From: Nocardia ignorata NBRC 108230
GTDB taxonomy: Bacteria; Actinomycetota; Actinomycetes; Mycobacteriales; Mycobacteriaceae
Length of the DNA: 64,000 nucleotides
NCBI RefSeq assembly: GCF_001612905.1
Contig: NZ_BDBI01000028.1
Location: forward strand, 62,001-126,000
Reading direction: 5' to 3'
Shown here: in pieces, positions 19,067 through 27,505 of the stretch
Layout of the letters: each line of letters opens with the position of its first letter
How positions within the stretch are numbered: position 1 is the first letter of the stretch
Made by a program: the position numbers and the translations under genes
The notes under the pieces: model-generated
Told to the model about the DNA's origin: nothing
Database searches by the model: none
Seen by the model: only the letters and a program-made list of their open reading frames with translations

Positions 19067-19204
19067 GGGGGCCTCTTTCCCGCGGTGCGCTCATGGGCAT
19101 TCTCGGCCTACGTCGCCGTACTCACAGGCGAACGGGCGCGGACTTGTGCCGGATCACCGATGCCGTCGTGGCGGAGCACGAATTCTTCGCGGGTGAGGTC
19201 GTTG

Positions 19205-19954
19205 TCAGTCCCCGGTGCCGCGGCTCAGTTCCTGGAACCAGCCGAGATAGGCCGTCGTCGTCTCGCGCAGTGCGTCGACCGCCCAGCCGGCGGGCCGCAG
19301 TTCGGAGGGCAGCGCGGGGTCGGTGGTGAGCAGGTCGAGGCCGGCGCACACCGTCGTGAACCGAGCGGCGGGGTCGGCGGTTTCGATGGCTTCGAGCAGC
19401 TCACGGGCCCGGCGGTCGATGTCGGTCAGCGGCCACAGCCGAGCACACAGCGAGACCGGGTCGTCCACGGCACGGGTGCGCAGGGCGATCGTGGTGTCGC
19501 CGAGATCGTCGGGCAGGTCCCGCGCGAGGTTGGCCGGGCGCATCCACACACCTTCACGGAGTTCGGCGAGGCGCAGCGAGAGCAGCGTCGCGCGCAGTGC
19601 CGCGCGGTCGGCGGCGGGTCGTCCCGTCGCGGTGATGACGACCTGTTCCCAATCGCCCTGCCAGGGCAGCGTCCGGGGCGCGAGGAGGTCTACGCGCCGG
19701 GCACGCAGGTGTGGGGCGAGGGTGTAGACGCGACGCGCGCGCACGAGCTCACCGGCCGCGACCATCCGCGACACCGCGACGCGCACGGTGGCCTCCGGGT
19801 AACCCGCCGCGGTCGTGGCGGCGCAGATCTGCTGTGACGTCATCGTCGGCGAGTCGGCCGCGATGAGGATGCGGATCAGCGCCGACCGCGCCGACACCGG
19901 ACGCACCATCACGCCGGAATCGGTGACCTCGGATTTCACGGGTCGAGTGTACAT
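19205..19954 (-). CDS. PaaX-family transcriptional regulator
   Basis: 249 residues. The N-terminal winged helix (SALIRILIAADSPTMTSQQI, then EATVRVAVSRMVAAGELVRAR) and the PaaX-type C-terminal domain (WEQVVITATGRPAADRAALR; LRLAELREGVWMRPANL) are recognisable. PaaX proteins repress catabolic genes and respond to aryl-CoA-like ligands. The start at ATG 19954 lies within the left arm of an inverted repeat shared with the divergent SDR; a start a few codons in is possible. Confidence 0.82.
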   Translation of the reverse strand: MYTRPVKSEVTDSGVMVRPVSARSALIRILIAADSPTMTSQQICAATTAAGYPEATVRVAVSRMVAAGELVRARRVYTLAPHLRARRVDLLAPRTLPWQGDWEQVVITATGRPAADRAALRATLLSLRLAELREGVWMRPANLARDLPDDLGDTTIALRTRAVDDPVSLCARLWPLTDIDRRARELLEAIETADPAARFTTVCAGLDLLTTDPALPSELRPAGWAVDALRETTTAYLGWFQELSRGTGD

Positions 19955-19988
19955 ATTTCACTATTGCTACGGCTGTTGAATATATGTA
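19950..19988. promoter_or_regulatory. Inverted repeat between paaX-like gene and SDR
   Basis: TACATATTTCA at 19950-19960 and TGAATATATGTA at 19977-19988 are nearly perfect inverted arms (one base of difference in length) around a 16-bp spacer. They lie in the shortest AT-rich stretch of the neighbourhood and abut the starts of both divergent genes. The likely reader is the PaaX-family protein, repressing both transcripts. Position and symmetry are seen; binding is inferred. Confidence 0.55.
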
Positions 19989-20000
19989 ATGTCGCCGGGC

Positions 20001-20843
20001 ATGACGACATCTACCTCACCGCTGGCCGGACGCACGATGATCATGTCGGGCGGCAGCCGCGGCATCGGGCTGGCCATCGCGCTCGCCGCCGCACGTCAGG
20101 GCGCCAATATCGCGCTGCTGGCCAAGACCGACGTTCCCGATCCACGGCTGCCCGGCACCATCCACACGGCGGCCGCCGAGATCGAGGCCGCGGGTGGGCA
20201 GGCGCTGGCGGTGGTCGGCGACGTCCGCGACGAGGCATCGGTCACCGAGGCCGTGCGCCGGACCGTCGAACGGTTCGGTGGCATCGACTACTGCGTCAAC
20301 AACGCGTCGGCCATCGCGCTCGCCCCGACCGAAGAGTTGCCCGTCAAACGGTTCGATCTCATGCAGCAGATCCAGCTGCGCGGTACCTATCTGCTCACCA
20401 GCACCTGCCTGCCGCACCTGCGCCGTAGCGACAACGCCCACATCCTGAGCCTGTCGCCTCCGCTGAACCTCGCACCCGCCTGGCTGGGCGCCCACCCCGC
20501 CTACATGGTGGCCAAGTACGGCATGTCCCTGTTGACACTCGGCTGGGCCGCCGAGTACGCCGAGCACGGCGTCGCCGCCAACTGTTTGTGGCCCGAGACG
20601 CTCATCGCCACCGCCGCGGTCCAGAACCTGCTCGGCGGCGACGAGGCGACCGCGAAGGCCCGTACCCCGCAGATCGTGGCCGACGCCGCGATCGCGATCC
20701 TCGAGAAGGACGCCCGCACGGTCACCGGCAACACCTTCCTCGACGTGGAAGTCCTGCGAGCCGAAGGCCGGACCGACTTCTCCGCCTACGGCGGCAGCGA
20801 CGATCTCGAATACGACATCTTCGTCGACCCGCCCCAGGCCTGA
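20001..20843 (+). CDS. Short-chain dehydrogenase/reductase (HSDL2-like)
   Basis: About 280 residues, Rossmann fold. Cofactor motif SGGSRGIGLAIA near the N-terminus, NNAS at about residue 96, and the catalytic Ser (ILSLSPP) and Tyr-x3-Lys (AYMVAKYG) are all present. The overall pattern (LAKTDVPDPRLPGTIHTAA; GNTFLDVEVLR) is like the hydroxysteroid-dehydrogenase-like 2 group. ATG 20001 and ATG 19989 are both possible; neither has a strong ribosome site and the leader is very short, so translation may be near-leaderless. It is divergent from the PaaX regulator and convergent with the alkylsulfatase. Confidence 0.88.
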   Translation: MTTSTSPLAGRTMIMSGGSRGIGLAIALAAARQGANIALLAKTDVPDPRLPGTIHTAAAEIEAAGGQALAVVGDVRDEASVTEAVRRTVERFGGIDYCVNNASAIALAPTEELPVKRFDLMQQIQLRGTYLLTSTCLPHLRRSDNAHILSLSPPLNLAPAWLGAHPAYMVAKYGMSLLTLGWAAEYAEHGVAANCLWPETLIATAAVQNLLGGDEATAKARTPQIVADAAIAILEKDARTVTGNTFLDVEVLRAEGRTDFSAYGGSDDLEYDIFVDPPQA

Positions 20844-20871
20844 ACCAGTCGAGGCGCGGCTCCGGGTCGAA

Positions 20872-22767
20872 TCAGGGTGTGACGATGGCGAAATCGGGGT
20901 CCGGTTCGTCGAGACAGCCGACGAGTTCGGCCAGTTTGCCCGCGTCACCGTCGACCGTGACCCGGCCCGCTTCGATCATCGCGCCGAGGTCGCCGCCGGC
21001 GAGCAAGGCCGCGCGCAGGTCGGCGGCGCTGAGCGTGAAGGTGGCGTCGGCGGGCGCGACTTCCCCGTCGACATCGAAATGGACCAGCAGACCGTTGCGT
21101 AACTGGGTGCGGTGCACGATCCCGGTATCGGTCACGCGCCAGTCGATGACGATCTGGGCCGACCATGCCCGCGGCCCGTCGATACGCAGGGAGATCGCAT
21201 CGAAAGCCTGCTCGACGGTCAGCTGATCCAGGATGTCCGGTGCCGCCGCGACCGTCGGCGTGCCGACGGAGCCGTTGCGCAATTCGTAGGCGCCCATGAG
21301 GTAGAAGTTGCGCCAGGTGCCGTTCTCGGCGCCGTAGCCCAGTTGTTCGAGGGTGTCGGCCTGCAGGGCCTTGGCCTCGGCATTGTCCGGGTCGGCGAAG
21401 ATCACATAGTTGAGCACCTGTGCGACCCAGCGGAAGTCGCCTTCGGCGAAGGACTTTCGCGCCTTGGCGATCACTTCCTCGGCACCGCCCATGAAGTCCA
21501 CGTGCCGCACGGCGGCGTCGGCGGTGCTGTGCGGCCACAGGTTGGCCGGGTTTCCGTCGAACCAGCCCATGTAGCGCTGATAGACGGCTTTGACGTTGTG
21601 ACTGACCGAACCGTAATACCCGTGGGTCGACCAGCTGTCCGTCAGCGCGGGTGGCATGGGGAAGTTCTCGGCGATCTCGGTGCCGGTGGCGCCCTTGTTG
21701 ATCCAGCGCAGCGTCTGATCGTGCAGGTAGCCGTAGAGATCACGTTGGATCGACAGGTACTCGGTGAGGCGCTCGGTGCCCCAGGTCGGCCAGTGGTGCG
21801 AGGCGAACACCACATCGGTTCTCGCGGCATAGCGGTTGATCGCCTCGGTGAGGTACTTCGACCACACGTGCGGGTCGCGAACGAGTGCGCCGCGCAGGGT
21901 GAGCAGATTGTGCAGGGTGTGGGTGGAGTTCTCGGCCATACACAGTGCGCGGCGGGCGGGGAAGTAGAAGTTCATCTCCGAGGGCGCCTCGGTGCCGGGA
22001 GTCATCTGGAATTCGATGGCCACGCCGTCGACCGTGGCGGCTTGTCCGGTGTGGTCGATCGACATGGTCGGGGTGATCAGACTCGGCCGACCGGTCGAGG
22101 TGGTCGGTCCCAGTCCCGCGCCGACGGCGCCCACCGGCCCGCGCGGCAGTGCCGCGCCGTACATGTAGGCCGCGCGCCGGGCCATGGCGGTACCCGCGTA
22201 GACGTTCTCCTCGACGGCATGCTCGGTGAAGCCTGCCGGTGCGATGATCGTGCACCGGCCCGCGTCGACATCCTCCTGCGTGGTCACCCCTTTCACGCCG
22301 CCGAAGTGGTCGATATGGGAGTGCGAGTAGATCACCGCGACCACCGGGCGATCACCGCGATGTTCGCGATACAGCGCCAGCCCGGCGGCCGCGGTCTCCA
22401 CCGAGATCAGCGGGTCGACGACGATCACGCCGCTCTCGCCCTCGATCATCGTCATGTTCGACAGGTCGAGTCCGCGGATCTGGTAGATCCCCTCGGTGAC
22501 CTCGTACAACCCTTGCATCACAGTCAGTTTCGACTGCCGCCACAGGCTCGGATTCACCGTCGGGGGGCAGTCGTCGTCGAGGAAGGCGAAGGAATCGCAG
22601 TCCCACACCACGTCGCCGTCGGCAGTTCGGATCACCGGCGGGGTGAGCGCGGCGATGAACCCGCGGTCGGAGTCCGCGAAATCCTGGGTGTCGCCGAACG
22701 GCATCGTGCGCAGCACCTCGGCATTGCCTGCCTCGACGGCTTCGGAAGCCTTCTGCGGACTGGTCAT
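20872..22767 (-). CDS. Alkyl sulfatase, metallo-beta-lactamase type (SdsA1/YjcS-like)
   Basis: About 631 residues. The zinc site SHSHIDHFGG is at about residue 170 with further metal ligands in AENSTHTLHN and SHHWPTWG. A dimerisation domain (NFPMPPALTDSWSTHGYYGS) and a C-terminal SCP-2-like lipid-binding domain (residues about 510-625) follow, as in SdsA1. The reaction is hydrolysis of primary alkyl sulfates such as dodecyl sulfate to alcohol and sulfate. ATG 22767 is preceded by GGAAAGGGATTCG. No signal peptide is seen, so it is probably cytoplasmic or exported otherwise. Released sulfate could link it to the SulP transporter just upstream on the same strand; that is inference. Confidence 0.92.
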   Translation of the reverse strand: MTSPQKASEAVEAGNAEVLRTMPFGDTQDFADSDRGFIAALTPPVIRTADGDVVWDCDSFAFLDDDCPPTVNPSLWRQSKLTVMQGLYEVTEGIYQIRGLDLSNMTMIEGESGVIVVDPLISVETAAAGLALYREHRGDRPVVAVIYSHSHIDHFGGVKGVTTQEDVDAGRCTIIAPAGFTEHAVEENVYAGTAMARRAAYMYGAALPRGPVGAVGAGLGPTTSTGRPSLITPTMSIDHTGQAATVDGVAIEFQMTPGTEAPSEMNFYFPARRALCMAENSTHTLHNLLTLRGALVRDPHVWSKYLTEAINRYAARTDVVFASHHWPTWGTERLTEYLSIQRDLYGYLHDQTLRWINKGATGTEIAENFPMPPALTDSWSTHGYYGSVSHNVKAVYQRYMGWFDGNPANLWPHSTADAAVRHVDFMGGAEEVIAKARKSFAEGDFRWVAQVLNYVIFADPDNAEAKALQADTLEQLGYGAENGTWRNFYLMGAYELRNGSVGTPTVAAAPDILDQLTVEQAFDAISLRIDGPRAWSAQIVIDWRVTDTGIVHRTQLRNGLLVHFDVDGEVAPADATFTLSAADLRAALLAGGDLGAMIEAGRVTVDGDAGKLAELVGCLDEPDPDFAIVTP

Positions 22768-22799
22768 CGAATCCCTTTCCACTGTGCTCGGTCCTGCGG

Positions 22800-22873
22800 C
22801 CACCCGTCCCGGGTGGCCCGCTCCTGCAGCATCACATCGGCGGCGACGGTTGCGCCTCACCCGCTCCGGGTGA
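22800..22873. promoter_or_regulatory. Two palindromic operator-like sites before the alkylsulfatase gene
   Basis: TCACCC-GCTCC-GGGTGA at 22857-22873 is a perfect 6+6 palindrome with a 5-bp spacer. CCACCC-GTCCC-GGGTGG at 22800-22816 is the same geometry with changed outer bases. Both are in the 117-bp gap upstream of the alkylsulfatase start. The same motif occurs before the GAP/SulP operon and in the DUF389/AI-2E intergenic region. There is no U-tract on either strand, so a terminator is less likely. Confidence 0.55.
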
Positions 22874-22884
22874 AATTCCCGGGC

Positions 22885-23496
22885 TCACCGGCTCGGCCAT
22901 TTCCCGCCGATATTGCGCGACGGCGGTTCGTCGGCATCGGGTTCGATGCCGAGTCGTTCCGCGAACAGGTGGCGCTGGGTGAGCCAGCCGAGTACCGAGA
23001 GTGCGACCCATGACAGCGTGGCCGCGATCTGCTGCCGGCCGGGTTCGGGATCGCGCAGGAACTCGAGGTCGCCCATGCGGCCGAGGCCCGACAGGATCAT
23101 GCTCGCGCCGCCGATCGAGGTCAGCCACAGCAGGGCGCGGGCCCGGAACTTTTCGGCCAGGAAGGCGCCGGACACGCACACCGCGGCGGCGACGATCATG
23201 CTCAGTGCCCAGTTCTTGTCGCCTGGTTGCAGCACCGTGGCGAGTTTGGTGCCGATCATCGCGCCGGTGAGGCCGCCGATGAAGTAGGCAGCGAAGCGGA
23301 GTATCAGCGAGGTCACCACCCAGGCCGACACCGCGCCGATCAGCGCGATCAGCAGCAGCCACCAGAACGAGGCGTTGCACAGGTCGGCGATCAGCCAGCC
23401 GAGGCCGAACCCGATGGCGAGGATGCCCAGGTGCACCGAGCGGACCCCGTAGAAGCACAGCAGCGCACCGACCAGCGCGACGATGATGCCGTTCAT
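22885..23496 (-). CDS. DUF4203-type multi-pass membrane protein
   Basis: 203 residues with about seven hydrophobic segments (IIVALVGALLCFYGVRSVHL, LGWLIADLC, FWWLLLIALIGAVSAWV, YFIGGLTGAMIGTKLA and so on) and a charged C-terminal tail (ERLGIEPDADEPPSRN). Its ATG overlaps the stop of the SulP gene as ATGA, indicating translational coupling and probably joint function with that transporter. The family has no defined role. Confidence 0.75.
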   Translation of the reverse strand: MNGIIVALVGALLCFYGVRSVHLGILAIGFGLGWLIADLCNASFWWLLLIALIGAVSAWVVTSLILRFAAYFIGGLTGAMIGTKLATVLQPGDKNWALSMIVAAAVCVSGAFLAEKFRARALLWLTSIGGASMILSGLGRMGDLEFLRDPEPGRQQIAATLSWVALSVLGWLTQRHLFAERLGIEPDADEPPSRNIGGKWPSR

Positions 23497-25193
23497 GGGT
23501 GTTCCTTTCCGGAATCGGGTAGGTCGGCGGCGGCCTCGGCGACCGTCGGATACACCTGGATGGGCGTCGCGCCGACCACGGCGGAGCCGAGTTCGGCCCC
23601 GAACTGCGCCACCGAGCGGGCGATACGGAAGTCGATGCGCTTGCGGGCCAGTTCTTTTCGCAGGTCGAGCAGCATGTCGGCGGCGGTGACGTCCAGTGAG
23701 GGCGAGGTTTCGGCGTCGAGGACCACCAGCCGGGTCGACTCGGTGCACAGTGCCTCGATGTGTTCGCGCACGAAGTCGGCGTTGGCGAAGAACAGACCGG
23801 ATTCGACGCGCACCACCAGCAGGTCGGGCCGGGTCGGCAGGTCCGCATGTCTGGCCTTGTCCACCCAGAGCGAGCCGCTCTTGCCCAGTTCGGCGACGTG
23901 CGGTTGGGAGGCGCGGTAGACCAGCAGCAGCACCGCGACACCGATCCCGATGAGCAGTCCGGGCAGCGTGTCGAAGAGCAGCACGCCGAGCAGGGCCGCC
24001 ATGGCGGCGACGAAATCGGCGCGGGCGGCGTGCCCGTAGATGCCGCCGAGCAGGCCGGTCCACACCCCGTAGAGCCTGCGCAGGGCGGCGAAGTCGACGA
24101 GTTCGATCACCGCCGCGATCACCACCGCCGCGAGGGTCGCCTCCGGCAGCTTCTCGAACAGGCCGGTGAGAAACAGCAGTGTGAGGATGGTCAGCACGGC
24201 CACCACCAGGCCGCTGAGCTGTGTTTTCGCCCCGGCGCCACCGTTGACGGCGGTCTTGGACAGGCTGCCGTTGACCACCATGCCCGAACTCAGCCCCGAG
24301 CCGATATTGGCGGCGCCGAGCCCGAGCAGCTCCCGATCGGGGTCGACCTGGTAACCGGACTTGGCCGCATAGGTTTTGGCGGCGCCGAGGCCTTCGGCGA
24401 AGCCGATCAGCACCACGCCGACCGCGGGACCGAGTAGCTCGAGATAGTCGCCGAGATCGAGTCCGCCGGGCAGGCCGAGACGGGGGAGACCCGCGTCGAT
24501 GTGGCCGACGATCGCGACGCCCTTGTCGTCGAGACCGAGCAGGTGCACCGCGGCGATGCCGAGCACCACGGCGAGCAGGGCGCCGGGCACCATCGGCAGC
24601 CAGCGCCGCACCGCCAGCATGAGGACCAGGCTCACGGTGCCGACAAGTGTTGTGCGCCAGTCGATCTCACCGAGACTGCGCAGGATGCCCCAGGCTTGTT
24701 CGAAGAAGTCGCCCTCGTGCTTGTGCAGCCCGATGAGCTTGGGTACCTGGCCGATGATGATCACGAGGGCCAGCCCGACGATGAAGCCCTTCATGACCGG
24801 TCCGGAGATGAAGCTCGCGATGAATCCCAGCCGGATCAGCCCGGCCAGCAGGCCGACGATGCCGGTGCAGACGGCCAGGGCCGCGGTGAGGGCGAGGTAG
24901 CGGCCGCCGTCGGCGCCGGCCGGCGGGGCGACGATCGCCGCCGACAGCGCCGCGGTCGCCGACATCGGGCCGACCACCAGGTGGCGCGAACTGCCCGCCA
25001 GCGCGTAGAGCACCAGGGCGGGTACCGCCGCGTACAGCCCGACTACCGGCGGTACCCCGGCGATGGAGGCGTAGGCCAGCGCCTCGGGCACCAGCACCGC
25101 CCACACCGTGAGCCCGGCGATCACATCGGGACGCACCCAGTCGCCGCGATAACCACGCAGGGATGTGAACGCCGGTACCGACATCGACTTCAC
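23493..25193 (-). CDS. SulP/SLC26-family anion transporter with STAS domain
   Basis: 566 residues. The N-terminal two thirds are a SulP membrane domain (VWAVLVPEALAYASIAGVPP, VVGPMSATAAL, NIGSGLSSGMVVNGSLSKTA; the last region contains the conserved substrate-site helix). A cytoplasmic STAS domain occupies about residues 440-560 (FFANADFVREHI, LVVLDAETSPSLDVTAADML). Substrates in the family include sulfate and bicarbonate. Its start overlaps the stop of the GAP-family gene and its stop overlaps the start of the DUF4203 gene (ATGA both times), so the three form a tight operon. Confidence 0.93.
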   Translation of the reverse strand: MKSMSVPAFTSLRGYRGDWVRPDVIAGLTVWAVLVPEALAYASIAGVPPVVGLYAAVPALVLYALAGSSRHLVVGPMSATAALSAAIVAPPAGADGGRYLALTAALAVCTGIVGLLAGLIRLGFIASFISGPVMKGFIVGLALVIIIGQVPKLIGLHKHEGDFFEQAWGILRSLGEIDWRTTLVGTVSLVLMLAVRRWLPMVPGALLAVVLGIAAVHLLGLDDKGVAIVGHIDAGLPRLGLPGGLDLGDYLELLGPAVGVVLIGFAEGLGAAKTYAAKSGYQVDPDRELLGLGAANIGSGLSSGMVVNGSLSKTAVNGGAGAKTQLSGLVVAVLTILTLLFLTGLFEKLPEATLAAVVIAAVIELVDFAALRRLYGVWTGLLGGIYGHAARADFVAAMAALLGVLLFDTLPGLLIGIGVAVLLLVYRASQPHVAELGKSGSLWVDKARHADLPTRPDLLVVRVESGLFFANADFVREHIEALCTESTRLVVLDAETSPSLDVTAADMLLDLRKELARKRIDFRIARSVAQFGAELGSAVVGATPIQVYPTVAEAAADLPDSGKEHP

Positions 25194-25855
25194 CCCGGCA
25201 ATCCGCCCAGCCCTTTACCGAGGACCACCGCACCCATGACCAGCAGGACGATGGCCATGACGGCGTGATTGTTGTCCTGCAACCACACCCGGAGCCGGTC
25301 CAGCGCCGGGCCGAGCCGCTCGGCCGCCACGAGATAGCCGAGCACCACGGTCAGCACCGTGGCCGACGCGAGCACCGTGAACACCACGATCGCGCCGATC
25401 GCGCCGCCGGTGCCCAGGCGTGCCGCCCCGATCGCGACACCCGCCGACACACACAGCAGCAGGTTCTTCGGGTTGACCCCGGACAGCAGTGCCCCGAACC
25501 CGGTCGCCTTCACCGGGGTGAGGGTGTCGATCGCGCGCATCCAGCCGGGCACCTCGGTCTGCGAGCGCGCCTGCCACTGTTTCACCGCCAACCCCACGAG
25601 CAGCACCCCGAGGACGATCTTGATCCACGCCGCCGCCGCACCGGGTTCGCTGTCGTCGGACCCGCCCAGGTTGCCGGCGAACAGCGTCACCACCCCGGTG
25701 ACCATCAGAATGCCGAGTACCCACCCGGTGGCGAACCCGATCGCCGCGCCTTTTCCACGCGCCGACACAATCATGAGAATCGTCGCCACGATCGGTATCG
25801 GCGACAGCGCGACACCGACGGCGAGCGGAAGCAGATCTCCGATGACCGGACCCAT
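25190..25855 (-). CDS. GAP-family (Sap-like) membrane protein
   Basis: About 221 residues, six hydrophobic segments. The opening DLLPLAVGVALSPIPIVATIL and SGVNPKNLLLCVSAGVAIGAA are typical of the GAP/SfLAP family, which includes the sulfolipid-1-addressing protein of mycobacteria and is distantly LysE-like. The start is ATG 25855; the longer upstream frame is non-membrane and antisense to the operator region. It heads the GAP-SulP-DUF4203 operon, with a palindromic site 36 bp upstream. Substrate unknown. Confidence 0.85.
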   Translation of the reverse strand: MGPVIGDLLPLAVGVALSPIPIVATILMIVSARGKGAAIGFATGWVLGILMVTGVVTLFAGNLGGSDDSEPGAAAAWIKIVLGVLLVGLAVKQWQARSQTEVPGWMRAIDTLTPVKATGFGALLSGVNPKNLLLCVSAGVAIGAARLGTGGAIGAIVVFTVLASATVLTVVLGYLVAAERLGPALDRLRVWLQDNNHAVMAIVLLVMGAVVLGKGLGGLPG

Positions 25856-25890
25856 AGCGCGACCGTAAACGCACAGGTGGGCGCACCGCC

Positions 25891-25907
25891 TCACACGAGA
25901 CGGATGA
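25891..25907. promoter_or_regulatory. Operator-like site before GAP/SulP/DUF4203 operon
   Basis: TCACAC-GAGAC-GGATGA has the same 6-5-6 layout as TCACCC-N5-GGGTGA with two differences from the consensus. It is 36 bp upstream of the first gene of the membrane operon, in a gap of 83 bp. On its own it would not be called; it is listed because exact copies lie at the neighbouring promoters. Confidence 0.4.
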
Positions 25908-25938
25908 GATTCGCCCACCGCACGCGCATGGCGGGGAA

Positions 25939-26313
25939 TCAGGCCAGCGCTTTGGCTTTGAGCTGCTGGAATTCGGCCTCGGTGATGGCGCCCGAGTCCA
26001 ATAGCCTTTTCGCGTCCGCGATCTGGGCGGCGGAACTGGTGCCCGCAGTTTCCCTGATGTATTGGTCGGTCGCGGCTTTGGCCTGCTGCTCGGCTTCGGC
26101 GGTGCGTTCGCCCATTCCGTCGCCGCGCACGATCAAATACACGAGCCCGGTGATCAGCGGGAAGAGGAACAGGCACAGCACCCAGATCGCCTTCACCCAG
26201 CCCGAGGTTTTCCGGTCCCGGAAGAGATCGGTGAGGATGACGAAGATCAGCAGCAGATAGGCGATGAACGCGAAACTTACGACAATGGCCCAGATGACGT
26301 CCCAGAAATCCAT
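25939..26313 (-). CDS. Small membrane protein with PLDc_N and SHOCT domains
   Basis: 124 residues. Two transmembrane helices (residues about 5-28 and 38-60) form a phospholipase-D-nuclease N-terminal (PLDc_N) hairpin with TDLFRDRKTSGWVKAIWVLC, then a helical linker and a C-terminal SHOCT motif (QIADAKRLLDSGAITEAEFQ, ending LKAKALA). SHOCT proteins are common in actinobacteria, often beside membrane or stress genes, with no settled activity. ATG 26313 is preceded by AGTGAGGGATCAACA. Confidence 0.85.
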   Translation of the reverse strand: MDFWDVIWAIVVSFAFIAYLLLIFVILTDLFRDRKTSGWVKAIWVLCLFLFPLITGLVYLIVRGDGMGERTAEAEQQAKAATDQYIRETAGTSSAAQIADAKRLLDSGAITEAEFQQLKAKALA

Positions 26314-26385
26314 TGTTGATCCCTCACTTTCGTGCTGAGCGCCCACCGGTCGGTGAACACGTCGGGTGGTGCGGCGACGTCGGTG

Positions 26386-27357
26386 TCACCGTGGTCGCAC
26401 CCGGCCCCCGACGTTGTGCACGACCACGACGTCGGGGTGCCAGGGCACGAGATCGTCGACCCGGCGCTGCAATTCGGCCAGGTCGGGCAGCTGTTGCGGA
26501 CCGAGGACGGTGATGGTGGCGGTGTCGCTGTGCAGTGTCACGTCCACCACCTGGGCGCCGGGTTGCTCGCGCAGCCAGTCGCGGGCGACGTCGGAGATCT
26601 GCCCGGCCCACAGCGTCGACAGCGAATTGATCACCATCGGCACCGCCACCAGGATCAACGCCGCACCGAGCACCAGGTAGGCGCGCCCGCGCCCACCGGT
26701 CGGCGCCTCGGCGTCGCGCCCGTATCCGGCCAGCAGCAGGACCGTGGTGGTGGTGATGATCATGGCCAGCATGTTGGAGGCGAACAGCACGAACGCACCG
26801 AGTGCCAGGGCGGGCGCCCGCGAGCCGAGGCACACCCCGACCACGCCCAGCGGCGGCACCAGCGAAATCGCGATGGCGACACCGGGCAGCACGTCACCCA
26901 CATCACGGCGGGTGATCGCCACCGCCGCGACGAGACCGGTGGCCAGCGCTGCGGTCAGATCCATCAGTTTGGGTGAGGTCCGCCCGACGACCTGCGCGTT
27001 GGACAGCACGTTCACCGGATTCGGTAGCAGCTGCGCGAACAGGAAACCGAGCACGACCACTACCGCGATACCGGCGACCACCAGCAGCAGGCTGCGACCC
27101 ACCAGCGCGGCGCGCCCGGTCGCCACACCGAGAGCGACCCCGAGAATCGGGATCGACAGCGGGGCGACGATCATCGCGCCGATCACGGTCGCCGTGGAAT
27201 CACCGACCACACCGGAGATCGCGATCACCGCCGAGAGCACGAGCATGATCCAGAACGCCGAGCGCTTCGCCGCTACCGAGCCCACCGACAGGTCGAGTTT
27301 GTCGGTCAGTTCGTCGAGGGTGCGGCGCTGATCGGTGGGAACGAGAAAGCTGAGCAT
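26386..27357 (-). CDS. DUF389 membrane protein
   Basis: About 323 residues. The DUF389 core is clear: FWIMLVLSAVIAISGVVGDS, TATVIGAMIVAPLSIPILG, and a run of further helices with VAIAISLVPPLGVVGVC. The last about 70 residues (LREQPGAQVVDVTLHSDTAT onward) are soluble. The function of DUF389 proteins is not known. ATG 27357 is preceded by GAAAGGATCGCG. It is divergent from the AI-2E-type gene across a region with two operator-like palindromes. Confidence 0.88.
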   Translation of the reverse strand: MLSFLVPTDQRRTLDELTDKLDLSVGSVAAKRSAFWIMLVLSAVIAISGVVGDSTATVIGAMIVAPLSIPILGVALGVATGRAALVGRSLLLVVAGIAVVVVLGFLFAQLLPNPVNVLSNAQVVGRTSPKLMDLTAALATGLVAAVAITRRDVGDVLPGVAIAISLVPPLGVVGVCLGSRAPALALGAFVLFASNMLAMIITTTTVLLLAGYGRDAEAPTGGRGRAYLVLGAALILVAVPMVINSLSTLWAGQISDVARDWLREQPGAQVVDVTLHSDTATITVLGPQQLPDLAELQRRVDDLVPWHPDVVVVHNVGGRVRPR

Positions 27358-27411
27358 CGCGATCCTTTCGCCATGTCCGGCCAAGCGTAGAAAGCGGCGG
27401 CGCCCACGAAA

Positions 27412-27470
27412 TCACCCGTAATGGATGAATTCCGCACCGACCGCGCGGCGAATTCACCCCGAACGGGTGA
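27412..27470. promoter_or_regulatory. Paired operator-like palindromes between DUF389 and AI-2E genes
   Basis: TCACCC-CGAAC-GGGTGA at 27454-27470 is perfect. TCACCC-GTAAT-GGATGA at 27412-27428 has one mismatch. The centres are 42 bp apart, four helical turns, so two dimers would sit on the same face of the DNA. In addition AATCACCCGT (27410-27419) and ACGGGTGATT (27463-27472) are perfect inverted 10-mers. The pair lies in the only promoter region available to both divergent membrane-protein genes. Confidence 0.6.
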
Positions 27471-27505
27471 TTCGGAGGCAGTGTGCACGGGATTAGCGTC
27501 GTCGG

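Noticed and set aside
19067..19204. Short plus-strand frame between AarF and PaaX genes (GILGLRRRTHRRTG...)
   Set aside because: No start context, no similarity recognised, and continued only as an antisense shadow.
21112..23013. 633-codon plus-strand frame opposite the alkylsulfatase
   Set aside because: Antisense to a gene with clear zinc motifs; composition is His/Arg/Gly-rich without domain signals.
26341..26354. CACCG-GT-CGGTG-type symmetry near the PLDc_N gene
   Set aside because: It differs in geometry from TCACCC-N5-GGGTGA and could be chance in GC-rich DNA.
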